A stretch of 64,000 bases of DNA. Origin: Saccharospirillum sp043196875. GTDB lineage: Bacteria; Pseudomonadota; Gammaproteobacteria; Pseudomonadales; Natronospirillaceae. The notes under the pieces are model-generated. The model was given only the letters and a program-made list of their open reading frames with translations. It was not told where the DNA came from and ran no database searches. The stretch is from positions 248,001 through 312,000 of the forward strand of contig NZ_JBEBMX010000003.1 in the NCBI RefSeq assembly GCF_043196875.1, in the 5' to 3' direction. The translations under genes and the position numbers were made by a program. Shown piece after piece: positions 1 to 7,375 of the stretch; position 1 is the first letter of the stretch, and each line of letters opens with the position of its first letter.

Positions 1-316
1 TCTGTCGGCGCGCCAGCTCCATCGGCACCTCTTCCAACGCACCGTACTGCCCATAACCGGCGCAGTTGATCAACACATCAAGCCGTCCACTTTCCTGAAG
101 CAATTGCTCGACACCGGCAGTGATGGAAGCCTCGTCCGTCATATCCATCGCCAGGCCGATACCGCCCTGATCAATAATGGGTTGCAGTCGGTCGGTACGT
201 CGACCGGCGCCATAGACCCGATAGCCTTCTGCCAACAGTCGCAGCGCAAAATCTTTGCCCATGCCTGAAGTCGCTCCGGTTATCAAAGCGACCGGTTGCT
301 TATTTGCAGTGTTCAT
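1..316 (-). CDS. SDR family oxidoreductase, 3' part outside the window
   Basis: This is the N-terminal 105 residues of a short-chain dehydrogenase/reductase; the C-terminus lies beyond the left edge. The Rossmann cofactor motif TGATSGMG is at about residues 14-21, followed by an arginine pair (GAGRR) that often favours NADP(H), and the NCAG structural motif is near residue 87. The catalytic Ser-Tyr-Lys region is not in the window, so the substrate cannot be judged. The ATG at 314-316 is preceded by GGAGGAATCTG, a good ribosome binding site. It diverges from a MerR-type regulator and its promoter has the 19-bp spacer typical of MerR control, so it is probably that regulator's target. The family assignment is firm; the function is unknown. 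Confidence 0.85.
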   Translation of the reverse strand, partial: MNTANKQPVALITGATSGMGKDFALRLLAEGYRVYGAGRRTDRLQPIIDQGGIGLAMDMTDEASITAGVEQLLQESGRLDVLINCAGYGQYGALEEVPMELARRQ

Positions 317-352
317 CCAGATTCCTCCGTTGCTGGTTATCAAAACAGCAGC

Positions 353-383
353 ACTGTAATCTGTAGGGAAACCCCACAGTCAA
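353..383 (-). promoter_or_regulatory. MerR-type promoter and operator of the SDR gene
   Basis: Read on the minus strand there is a -35 TTGACT (378-383) and a -10 TACAGT (353-358) separated by exactly 19 bp. The spacer carries the near-perfect dyad CTGTAGGGAAACCCCACAG (361-379). An over-long 19-bp spacer containing a dyad is the known signature of promoters activated by MerR-family proteins through DNA untwisting. The adjacent divergent gene codes for such a protein. Assigning this site to that regulator is inference. Confidence 0.7.
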
Positions 384-407
384 CAGAACCTGAACAGGAG
401 CAAAGCA

Positions 408-761
408 ATGTTTATTGGCGAGTTGGCAAAGCTGGCTGGGCTGTCAAAAGATGGCATCCGTCACTATGAAGAACTGGGTATTATCCGCTCACATCCCAGG
501 ACGGCCGGCAGTCGTACCTACCGCGATTATGACGCCAGTTGCCTCGGTCGTATTGAGCAAGCCCGCCAGGCTCAGCAGTTAGGGTTATCACTTAAGGAAA
601 TCGGCCCGCTGCTGGACACCGTCGGTGACAGGGAACTTAGCCGGGAAGAAACGGTTGAGTTTCTGCAGGAGCGGCTGGCGGTTGTGCAGGAAAAAATTAA
701 TGGATTACGTGACATTGAGCGCTTTATCCAACAAAAGCTGGAGCGCTATCAACCCCGCTAA
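408..761 (+). CDS. MerR family transcriptional regulator
   Basis: A 117-residue regulator with an N-terminal MerR winged helix-turn-helix (FIGELAKLAGLSKDGIRHYEELG, residues 2-24, then the wing RTYRDYD) and a dimerisation helix over about residues 80-117. It has no cysteine or metal-binding C-terminal motif, so metal sensing is unlikely. It is short for the family, which leaves little room for a ligand-binding domain. AGGAGCAAAGCA precedes the ATG as a ribosome binding site. It diverges from the SDR gene and very likely controls the 19-bp-spacer promoter between them. The inducer cannot be predicted. Confidence 0.9.
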   Translation: MFIGELAKLAGLSKDGIRHYEELGIIRSHPRTAGSRTYRDYDASCLGRIEQARQAQQLGLSLKEIGPLLDTVGDRELSREETVEFLQERLAVVQEKINGLRDIERFIQQKLERYQPR

Positions 762-782
762 AACACCGTCAGACCGGAACCC

Positions 783-838
783 AATATTTTTCAATCGAAC
801 AATCAGTTCCACTAAAACTCTTTAGTTTGAAAAATATT
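783..838. repeat. Inverted repeat upstream of the phn-like operon
   Basis: AATATTTTTCAA (783-794) is repeated exactly in inverted orientation as TTGAAAAATATT (827-838). Between them a second perfect hairpin, ACTAAA-actc-TTTAGT, lies at 811-826. The structure lies just after the merR stop and before the phnD promoter. It is too AT-rich for a classical terminator. It could end merR transcription weakly or hold regulator sites; its left arm overlaps a partial copy of the 880-897 operator. Confidence 0.5.
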
Positions 839-850
839 CGACCATCTAGC

Positions 851-897
851 TTGCCTGATATCGGTTTGCTGTTAGTATCGATGTTCAATTGAACATC
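851..897 (+). promoter_or_regulatory. Putative promoter and GlpR/DeoR-type operator of the phn-like operon
   Basis: A plausible -35 TTGCCT (851-856) and -10 TAGTAT (873-878) with a 16-bp spacer are followed at once by the perfect 18-bp palindrome GATGTTCAATTGAACATC (880-897), where a repressor would block initiation. A partial copy with core TTCAATCGAACA lies at 786-803, and an exact 10-nt half-site GATGTTCAAT lies at 932-941. The half-sites ATGTTC and GAACAT resemble known GlpR operators. The last gene of this operon codes for a GlpR-like protein, so autoregulation is the simplest reading. The promoter boxes are less certain than the palindrome. Confidence 0.6.
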
Positions 898-991
898 ACA
901 TAATAACAACTGACCGGGCGAGTCCTGCCAAGATGTTCAATGCCCTGCATGGTTTTACCATGTCGCGTGGGCCGCCCGACGGAGAACAATA

Positions 992-1987
992 ATGACCCTG
1001 CGTAACAAACTGCTCCCCGGCATCGCGCCATCTGCCCCTGCATTGGCAGCCGCCCTCTTGTTTGGTTTGATCAGCAGTCCGGCTCACGCCGATTGCGAAC
1101 GTGGCGCGCTCGATACCCTGTACTGCGACGAAAACGGCGATATGGTCGCCGATGCTCCGACCGACGAATCCCAGTGGGTGGATCCCGACACCCTGATTTT
1201 CGCCTACACCCCGGTTGAAGACCCAGCCATTTATTCCGATATCTGGCAGCCCTTTATCGAACATCTGTCGGATGTGACTGGCAAAGACGTGCGTTTCTTT
1301 GCGGTACAGTCCAACGCCGCTCAGGTTGAAGCCATGCGCAGCGGTCGTCTGCACATCGCTGGTTTTTCCACCGGTCCGACGCCCTTCGCTGTGAACCTCG
1401 CCGGCGCGGTTCCGTTCGCGCTGATGGGCTCCGATTCCGGTCAGTTCGGTTACACCCTCCAAGTTTATACTCATGTCGATTCCGACATTCATGAAATCAC
1501 CGATCTGAAAGGCAAGCGTGTGGCTCACACCTCGCCGACCTCCAACTCCGGCAACCAGGCACCGCGTGCGCTGTTCCCGGAAATGGGTGTGGTACCGGGC
1601 GAAGACTATGAAATCCTGTTCTCGGGCAGCCACGATCAGTCAATGCTGGGCGTAGTCGCCAAAGATTACGACGCCGCTCCGGTTGCCTCGGAAGTGGTTG
1701 AGCGTATGGCCGCTCGCGGTTTGTACGATGAAGCCGATGTGCGCTTGGTGTGGGAGTCCGATCGCTTCCCAACCACCTCTTACAACTACGCCTACAACCT
1801 GCATCCCGATCTGGTCGAAAAAATCCGCGAAGCCTTCTACAGCTTCGAATTTGCCGGCACCGAACTGGGTGAAGAATTTGAAGGCGTGGAAACCTTTATC
1901 CCGATCAACTACCAGCAACACTGGCGTGTCATCCGCACCATTCAGGCGTCCAACGGTGTGCAGTACACCCGCGACAATCTGCAATAG
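992..1987 (+). CDS. phnD: PhnD-family ABC transporter substrate-binding protein
   Basis: A 331-residue periplasmic binding protein for phosphonate-type ligands. Residues 1-33 are a signal peptide ending PAHA. A short segment with two cysteines (35 and 45) and an aspartate-rich loop (DENGDMVAD) comes before the binding fold. The fold starts near residue 57 and has the PhnD-family features FAYTPVEDP, GRLHIAGFSTGP and the ligand loop TSPTSNSGN. The family binds phosphonates, phosphite or phosphate esters; the ligand cannot be named from sequence. GGAGAACAATA before the ATG is the ribosome binding site. It heads an operon with the ATPase and two permeases, and no C-P lyase genes follow. Confidence 0.9.
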   Translation: MTLRNKLLPGIAPSAPALAAALLFGLISSPAHADCERGALDTLYCDENGDMVADAPTDESQWVDPDTLIFAYTPVEDPAIYSDIWQPFIEHLSDVTGKDVRFFAVQSNAAQVEAMRSGRLHIAGFSTGPTPFAVNLAGAVPFALMGSDSGQFGYTLQVYTHVDSDIHEITDLKGKRVAHTSPTSNSGNQAPRALFPEMGVVPGEDYEILFSGSHDQSMLGVVAKDYDAAPVASEVVERMAARGLYDEADVRLVWESDRFPTTSYNYAYNLHPDLVEKIREAFYSFEFAGTELGEEFEGVETFIPINYQQHWRVIRTIQASNGVQYTRDNLQ

Positions 1988-2027
1988 ACAATCGGCAATA
2001 AAAGACCCGTTTAAATAAGAAAACCAA

Positions 2028-2054
2028 GGTGCTTCCGACGTGGTCGGAAGCACC
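2028..2054 (+). other. Intercistronic stem-loop between phnD and phnC
   Basis: GGTGCTTCCGAC (2028-2039) is followed by the loop GTG and the perfect complement GTCGGAAGCACC (2043-2054), a GC-rich 12-bp stem. No T-run follows, so it is not an intrinsic terminator. In binding-protein transporter operons such hairpins protect the 3' end of the binding-protein message and raise its level relative to the membrane parts; that role here is inference. It also argues against the GTG at 2029 as the start of phnC. Confidence 0.7.
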
Positions 2055-2070
2055 ATCGGGAGTGAATCAG

Positions 2071-2874
2071 ATGTTAGAAATTAGCAACCTCGTCAAGCGC
2101 TACGGGCACAACGACCCGGTGCTCAAAGGCCTCGATTTGAAGGTCGACGGCAGCAGCGTAGTGTCCATTGTCGGCGCTTCGGGCGCGGGTAAAAGCACCT
2201 TGCTGCGCTGCATCAATCGATTGGTCGAACCGACCTCGGGTTCGATCAAACTCAACGGTAACGAACTGGTCAATCTGCGCGGCAGCGAATTACGTCACTC
2301 GCGCCGCCGTATCGGCATGGTGTTCCAAGGCTTCAACCTGATTGACCGTTTAACGGTAATGGAAAACGTGCTGTCTGGTCGCCTCGGTTATGTGTCGTTT
2401 TTTCAGGCGCTGACGCGACGTTTTCCGCAAGCCGATATCAACCGCGCTTTTCACCTGATGGAGCGCGTGGGTATTGCCCATTACGCCGATAAACGCGCCG
2501 ATCAATTGTCCGGTGGGGAACGTCAGCGGGTTGCAGTAGTACGCGCTTTGATGCAAGAGCCAGAGATTCTATTGGCCGACGAACCAACTGCTTCACTCGA
2601 CCCGAAAACCTCGCAACAAATTATGAGTCTGCTGCAACGTCTGGCCAGTGAAATGTCACTGCCAGTGTTAATCAATATTCATAACGTGACGCAAGCGCGG
2701 ATGTACACCGACCGCATTGTTGGCATGCGTCACGGTCAGATGATTTTTGATGGTGCGCCCAAAGATTTTAATCAGGACGCACTGGATGCCATCTATGGCG
2801 GTATTGAATCGCCCGATGAAGACAATGGCGAGTCAGACTCCGCCGAAGATCAAACCGAGGGAGCTCTGGTATGA
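2071..2874 (+). CDS. phnC: Phosphonate-type ABC transporter ATPase
   Basis: The ATP-binding subunit, 267 residues from the ATG at 2071. It has Walker A GASGAGKS (about 35-42), the signature LSGGERQR (about 147) and Walker B LLADEPTASLD (about 168). Its family-typical N-terminus and PhnC-like length support the assignment. The frame is open further upstream to a GTG at 2029, but that codon sits inside the 2028-2054 hairpin, whereas the ATG at 2071 follows CGGGAG at a suitable distance; the GTG at 2062 is also possible. The end overlaps the first permease gene by ATGA. The acidic C-terminal tail (about 20 residues) is a minor peculiarity. Confidence 0.92.
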   Translation: MLEISNLVKRYGHNDPVLKGLDLKVDGSSVVSIVGASGAGKSTLLRCINRLVEPTSGSIKLNGNELVNLRGSELRHSRRRIGMVFQGFNLIDRLTVMENVLSGRLGYVSFFQALTRRFPQADINRAFHLMERVGIAHYADKRADQLSGGERQRVAVVRALMQEPEILLADEPTASLDPKTSQQIMSLLQRLASEMSLPVLINIHNVTQARMYTDRIVGMRHGQMIFDGAPKDFNQDALDAIYGGIESPDEDNGESDSAEDQTEGALV

Positions 2875-3689
2875 CTGACCTGAAAACGGCAGCCAGCGGC
2901 GCGCCCAATCGGGTCTGGAAAAAGCCACCCTTTATCGCCAATCCCTGGGTGCGCTATGGCTTGATTGCCGTCACGCTCTGTTATCTGTACTGGGCTTTTT
3001 CAACCTTACCCTTCAACTGGGAACGCATTGCCGAAGGTTTGCCTCGTGCCGGCCGAATTTTCGGCGGCGCTTTTCCGCCCAGTTTTGAGCGCGGCGGTTT
3101 GCTCTGGACCGGCTTTAAAGAAAGTTTCCAGATTGCCTTCTTGGCAACGCTGTTAGGCGTGTCTTTATCGTTGCCCATCGCCGTTATGGCGGCGCGCAAT
3201 GTTGCGCCCCTGCCGGTTTATTTACTCGGCCGCACACTGATCATCGTGTCGCGCAGTTTCCATCCGGTCATCGTCGCCATCTTGTTTGTTGCCGCTGTCG
3301 GCTTTGGTCCTTTGGCGGGCATTCTGACGCTAACGCTCTATTCGATTGGTTTTGTCGCCAAATTACTGGCCGAAGAAATCGAAGAGATCGACTGGGGCCA
3401 GGTGGAAGCCATGCGTTCAGTCGGCGCCGGTTATTTAAAGATGCTTATTTACGGGATTTTCCCGCAGATCATGCCGCGTCAAATCGGCCTGGCCATGTAC
3501 CAGCTCGACAGTAATCTGCGCGCTTCGGCGGTGGTTGGCATTGTCGGCGCAGGCGGCATCGGCGGCACCCTGATGAATGCCTTCGGTCGTTACGACTACG
3601 ATTTCGCCTTTGCCATCTTGCTGATGATCATCGGCATTATTTTGATCAGTGAAGCCATCAGCGGCTGGGTGAGGAAAAAAGTATGGTAG
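2871..3689 (+). CDS. phnE: Phosphonate-type ABC transporter permease 1
   Basis: An inner-membrane permease of 272 residues with about six predicted hydrophobic segments. The cytoplasmic EAA-type loop, EEIEEIDWGQVEAMRSVGAG, touches the ATPase. VGIVGAGGIGGTL near residue 225 is a PhnE hallmark. It starts within the phnC stop (ATGA) and its stop overlaps the next permease start by 7 nt, so the whole transporter is translationally coupled. Two different PhnE proteins form the pore, as in the phnCDE1E2 arrangement of rhizobia and marine bacteria. Confidence 0.92.
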   Translation: MTDLKTAASGAPNRVWKKPPFIANPWVRYGLIAVTLCYLYWAFSTLPFNWERIAEGLPRAGRIFGGAFPPSFERGGLLWTGFKESFQIAFLATLLGVSLSLPIAVMAARNVAPLPVYLLGRTLIIVSRSFHPVIVAILFVAAVGFGPLAGILTLTLYSIGFVAKLLAEEIEEIDWGQVEAMRSVGAGYLKMLIYGIFPQIMPRQIGLAMYQLDSNLRASAVVGIVGAGGIGGTLMNAFGRYDYDFAFAILLMIIGIILISEAISGWVRKKVW

Positions 3690-4492
3690 ATCAAGCTGCA
3701 ATTCTGGCCGATCGCGTCTGGTCACGCTACAGCCGCAAACAACAGTTCACCCGCTACGCCGTTTATCTGGTCACCTTGATTGCTGTTGTCTGGGCACTCC
3801 AGGACATCGATATTTTCTGGCCCTGGGTGTGGGATGCGCCGAACCAAATCCAGAACCTGGCGGTGCGTATGTGGCCGCCGGCCTTCAACACCTGGAACGA
3901 GATCTTCCGCGCCATGCTGGAGACCGTTCATATCGCCACGCTGTCCACGGCGTTAACCATCTTTATTGCCTTACCTGTGTCTTATATTGCCGCGCAAAAC
4001 ACCACACCGAACAAAGCCACGCTCTGGTTGGGTCGTTTTATTCTGGTGTCAAGCCGGTCGGTTAACACCATTATCTGGGCGCTGCTATTTGTGGCGATTT
4101 TTGGTCCGGGCGTTTTGGCCGGTATTCTGGCGGTGATGTTCCGCTCCATCGGTTTTATTGGCAAATTGATGGGTGAAGCCATCGAGGAAATTGACCGTCG
4201 CCCGGTGGAAGCCATGGAAGCGACGGGTGCCAGCAAGATGAAGGTGGTGCTCTATGCCATTGTGCCTCAGGTAATGCCGGCGTTTTTCGCCATCATTATT
4301 TTGCGCTGGGATATCAACATCCGTGAATCCACGGTGCTCGGTCTGGTCGGCGCTGGCGGCATCGGCGTGTTGCTGCAAGGTTCGATCGATCTGTTCGCCT
4401 GGCAGACCGTCGCCACCATTTTGCTGGCCATTGTGGTGCTGGTGGTCTTGGGCGAATCGGTCACCAGCGCGCTGCGCAAGAAGGTGATTTGA
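3683..4492 (+). CDS. phnE: Phosphonate-type ABC transporter permease 2
   Basis: The second permease, 269 residues, is homologous to permease 1 along its length. It has the same EAA-type loop (EAIEEIDRRPVEAMEATGAS) and the motif LGLVGAGGIGVLLQ. GAGG at 3671-3674 serves as the ribosome binding site. The two permeases differ clearly in sequence, so they are an old heterodimer pair and not a recent duplication. The transporter set is complete with this gene. Confidence 0.92.
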   Translation: MVDQAAILADRVWSRYSRKQQFTRYAVYLVTLIAVVWALQDIDIFWPWVWDAPNQIQNLAVRMWPPAFNTWNEIFRAMLETVHIATLSTALTIFIALPVSYIAAQNTTPNKATLWLGRFILVSSRSVNTIIWALLFVAIFGPGVLAGILAVMFRSIGFIGKLMGEAIEEIDRRPVEAMEATGASKMKVVLYAIVPQVMPAFFAIIILRWDINIRESTVLGLVGAGGIGVLLQGSIDLFAWQTVATILLAIVVLVVLGESVTSALRKKVI

Positions 4493-4558
4493 TCCTGGCG
4501 CTGATCACTCGCGGTAATGAGTGGTCGGCGCCAAATCATGAATTGGAAAGCCGTAACG

Positions 4559-5356
4559 ATGTTGAATACTATCAATCTCGCCGACGCCGACATTCTGTTT
4601 ACCGATGTCGACGATACCCTGACCACCCAGGGCCGACTGTTACCAGAAACCTATATGGCGATTTGCCGTCTGGCTGAGGCTGGTATCCAGGTAATTCCGG
4701 TTACCGGTGGTTGCGCCGGTTGGTGTGATCAGATTATCCGCACCTGGCCGGTTACGGCGGTGATCGGTGAAGGCGGCGCTTTTTATGCGTCGCGTTCCGG
4801 GCCACAAACAGTTGATTGGCAGTTCTGGGACGAGGCGTCATCACACCGACATGACCAGTCTGCCATTCTGGCTGAAGTAGCGAAGCTGGATTTAGGCTTT
4901 GAGGTAAAGCTCGCCAGCGATCAGGCGTTTCGTTACGTCGATGTCGCGCTGGACTACAACCAGCAGCAATCACTGAGCCCGGAACAGGTGACACGGGTGC
5001 GCGATGCGCTGCTGGAGTGTGGCTTTAATGTCCGGCAAAGTTCGATTCATCTGAACGTTTGGCGCGGCGATTTCGACAAGGCGACGATGGCGATGCGAGT
5101 CGGTCGTGAATTGCTCGGCCTGGATGCGCAAGCACTGCAACAACGTGCTGTCTTTATTGGCGACGCACCCAACGATGAATGCATGTTCCGCGATTTTCCA
5201 CTGAGCATCGGCGTGGCCAATATTGGCAAACACCTATCGGTAATGACGTCTCAACCAGCCGCCATTACCGATCAACCCTCGGGCCTGGGTTTTGCCGAAA
5301 TGGCGGACGTCTGGCTGCAACAGCGTACCGCCGCCGTACCCAGCCGACTCGCTTAA
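4559..5356 (+). CDS. HAD-IIB family phosphatase linked to the phn-like importer
   Basis: A cytoplasmic HAD-superfamily hydrolase of 265 residues. Motif I is DVDDTLT with the nucleophile and general-acid aspartates. Motif II is PVTGG, and motif IV is FIGDAPNDECMF. The cap places it in subclass IIB with sugar-phosphate and mannosyl-3-phosphoglycerate phosphatases. The ATG at 4559 follows GGAAAG at good spacing and starts just before the fold; in-frame ATGs at 4517 and 4538 are less likely. It sits between the permeases and the regulator, so it probably dephosphorylates the imported ligand or a product of it. That is inference. Relatives usually read TGRPAGWCD in motif II; here it is TGGCAGWCD. 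Confidence 0.85.
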   Translation: MLNTINLADADILFTDVDDTLTTQGRLLPETYMAICRLAEAGIQVIPVTGGCAGWCDQIIRTWPVTAVIGEGGAFYASRSGPQTVDWQFWDEASSHRHDQSAILAEVAKLDLGFEVKLASDQAFRYVDVALDYNQQQSLSPEQVTRVRDALLECGFNVRQSSIHLNVWRGDFDKATMAMRVGRELLGLDAQALQQRAVFIGDAPNDECMFRDFPLSIGVANIGKHLSVMTSQPAAITDQPSGLGFAEMADVWLQQRTAAVPSRLA

Positions 5357-5392
5357 TACCAGGAAGGACCAACTGATCGTGTACCGGATTCA

Positions 5393-6202
5393 ATGAGCGC
5401 CAAAGAACGACAGCACAGCATTCTGCAATGGGTGCATGAGCAAAAGCATGTCGAAGTTGAAGACATCGCCCAGCGTTTTGGCGTGACCACCCAAACCGTT
5501 CGTCGTGATATCAACAAGCTGTGCGAACAGGGTTTATTGCGTCGTCGCTATGGCGGTGTCAGCTTACCGACGACAACGGTTAACCCGGCGCCGGGCGATG
5601 GCCTGGTTCGCAACGAGCAAACCAAACGCTTAATGGCAGCGCGGCTGGCGGCCGACATACCCGAAGGTTCCACCGTCAGCTTGGGTGTTGGCAGTACCAT
5701 CGAGCTTGTCGCCCAGGCGCTGACACATCATCAATCGCTGCGCATTCTCACCAATAACCTCAGTGTGGCATCGGCGTTATCGAGTAATTCCGGCATCGAA
5801 GTCATCGTCTCCGGCGGCCAATACCGGCACAAGGATCACGATGTGGTCGGCCCCGAAGTCACCAACTTTTTCAGCTCCTTTATTACCGACTTCGGCATCA
5901 TCAGCACCGGCAGCATGGACTTGAAAAACGGTCTGATGGATTACGACATTCGCGAAGCCGAAGTCAGCCGTGCCATCATCGCTAACACCCGCTCGCGAAT
6001 GCTGGTAGCCGACAACAGCAAGTGGACACTGAATTCACACTGCAAAGTGGCTTCGTTCAAATACGTCGATCGGTTTTACACCGATGTCATGCCCGAACAA
6101 AAACGCATCGCCCTGCCCGACTCCATCGAAATCATTGAATCGGGACAGGCCAGCGACGACGTTGATCAGGACGATTCGGTTTCCGCTACCAGCCTGTCAT
6201 AA
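5393..6202 (+). CDS. DeoR/GlpR family transcriptional repressor
   Basis: A 269-residue regulator. The DeoR-type helix-turn-helix spans about residues 5-57, with the family recognition segment TTQTVRRDINKLCEQG and the RRRYGG wing. The sugar-phosphate-binding DeoRC domain spans about residues 77-235. Phrases such as LRILTNNLSVA, DFGIISTGSMD and DYDIREAEVSRAII align closely with GlpR, whose effector is glycerol-3-phosphate. The only usable start in this frame is the ATG at 5393, which has a weak GGA just upstream. It is the last gene of the phn-like operon and the best candidate to bind the 880-897 palindrome. The last 25 residues are acidic and probably disordered. Confidence 0.9.
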   Translation: MSAKERQHSILQWVHEQKHVEVEDIAQRFGVTTQTVRRDINKLCEQGLLRRRYGGVSLPTTTVNPAPGDGLVRNEQTKRLMAARLAADIPEGSTVSLGVGSTIELVAQALTHHQSLRILTNNLSVASALSSNSGIEVIVSGGQYRHKDHDVVGPEVTNFFSSFITDFGIISTGSMDLKNGLMDYDIREAEVSRAIIANTRSRMLVADNSKWTLNSHCKVASFKYVDRFYTDVMPEQKRIALPDSIEIIESGQASDDVDQDDSVSATSLS

Positions 6203-6211
6203 CCAGCACGA

Positions 6212-6889
6212 CTACTTCATCATCGCGGTCAGCTTCAGCCGCTCGTCCCTATGAGTAATGACCGGAATAATACGACTGGCCACCAGCCAGGCGATGCCAA
6301 AAGCCAGTAAACCCAACCATTCGAAGAAGAAGATATAACGCGGAAAGTGCTCGTCCAGGTATTCCTCAAACCCCAGATAAGCGAGCATAAAAACAATAGC
6401 CAGGCCGATACCGACCAGACAGACACGATAAATCAGGCTGCGAATACCGGCCTCACGGTAGGTGCCACCTTTATTTTTTGCAGTGCAGCTGAACGACCAG
6501 CAAAAATACGCCAGAACCGCGAACAACACCGCAGCGGCGAGGTAATGCACGACCCCAACCCAGGTCGCTAAAGTGTCGGGTGCGCTGACACCCGCCGTCG
6601 GAAATAACGCAATGCATACAGCGCTGACCGCAGCTAGTTTACTAAGAGTGGATTGCCTTGCATGGTCACCATTATAGGCAAATAAAAACGCTGCCATGGC
6701 AAAGAGTGAACCGACAAACACATCTCTGGCCGCGCCATCGTCATGGTAGGAAGCGCTGATGGACCCGAGCGGATTGCCGGTGGTCAGCACAATAACGAAC
6801 AGCGGCAACAATAAGGCAATTAAGCCAACAATCAGCCGCAATACATGATGATCGATTTCTTTCTGGTGATTTCCCTTGGTCATGGTCAT
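6212..6889 (-). CDS. DUF998-type integral membrane protein
   Basis: A 225-residue membrane protein with about six hydrophobic helices. The pattern NPLGSISASYHDDGAARDVFVGSLF after the first helix matches the DUF998 family, whose function is unknown. AGGAGG (6894-6899) lies 4 nt before the chosen ATG; an in-frame ATG at 6883 is spaced even better. It is convergent with the regulator gene and ends only 9 nt from it, with no terminator visible between them. Confidence 0.75.
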   Translation of the reverse strand: MTMTKGNHQKEIDHHVLRLIVGLIALLLPLFVIVLTTGNPLGSISASYHDDGAARDVFVGSLFAMAAFLFAYNGDHARQSTLSKLAAVSAVCIALFPTAGVSAPDTLATWVGVVHYLAAAVLFAVLAYFCWSFSCTAKNKGGTYREAGIRSLIYRVCLVGIGLAIVFMLAYLGFEEYLDEHFPRYIFFFEWLGLLAFGIAWLVASRIIPVITHRDERLKLTAMMK

Positions 6890-7003
6890 AGAGCCTCCTG
6901 GCTGCAACCAATAATCGATAACTACTTTAGGTGAGATTCAGAGTTATGCACTTCAGCGTCCCTGCCGAAATGCCCGGCTCGCTAGAGGAGCCGGGTGCGC
7001 TGT

Positions 7004-7375
7004 TTAGAAGCGGATGTGATGGAAATTAAATTTGTTGCCATCCAGATCCCGGAAATAACCACCGTAGAACTGCTCGCCTCGATAACCCGGCGCGCCGTCA
7101 TCGCTCGCACCCAGCGATAACGCCAGCGCATGCATGCGATCGACCATCTCAGGACTGTCGGCTTTTAACGCCACCATGGTGCCATTACCCACGGTTGCAG
7201 GTTGCTTATCGAAGGGTTCGTTGACGATCAGTAACGGCGCTTTATCGCCAAACTGCCAAGCCACCAGTCGCTCCGTTTGGTAAGCCCGTTTTGCCGACAG
7301 GGCGGCAAAGAGTTGATCAAAAAAGGAAGTGGCTTTCGCCAGATCGTTGGTGCCAATAGTGAGGTAAGTGATCAT
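7004..7375 (-). CDS. VOC (glyoxalase/dioxygenase fold) family protein
   Basis: A 123-residue protein with the paired beta-alpha-beta-beta-beta layout of the vicinal oxygen chelate fold. It starts MITYLTIGTNDLAKATSFF and ends with the family motif YFRDLDGNKFNF. The first metal-ligand position is occupied by T in LTIGTND where glyoxalases have H, so metal-dependent catalysis is doubtful. The ATG at 7373-7375 matches the family start; open frame continues upstream without family similarity. A strong ribosome binding site lies further upstream but serves a different frame (7317-7490). Confidence 0.85.
   Translation of the reverse strand: MITYLTIGTNDLAKATSFFDQLFAALSAKRAYQTERLVAWQFGDKAPLLIVNEPFDKQPATVGNGTMVALKADSPEMVDRMHALALSLGASDDGAPGYRGEQFYGGYFRDLDGNKFNFHHIRF

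Noticed and set aside
811..826. The ACTAAA-actc-TTTAGT hairpin as an intrinsic terminator for merR
   Set aside because: The stem has almost no G-C pairs and there is no continuous T-run, so it would not terminate efficiently.
761..991. A PhoB (Pho box) site upstream of the phn-like operon
   Set aside because: No pair of CTGTCAT-like 7-mers with the usual spacing was found in this gap.
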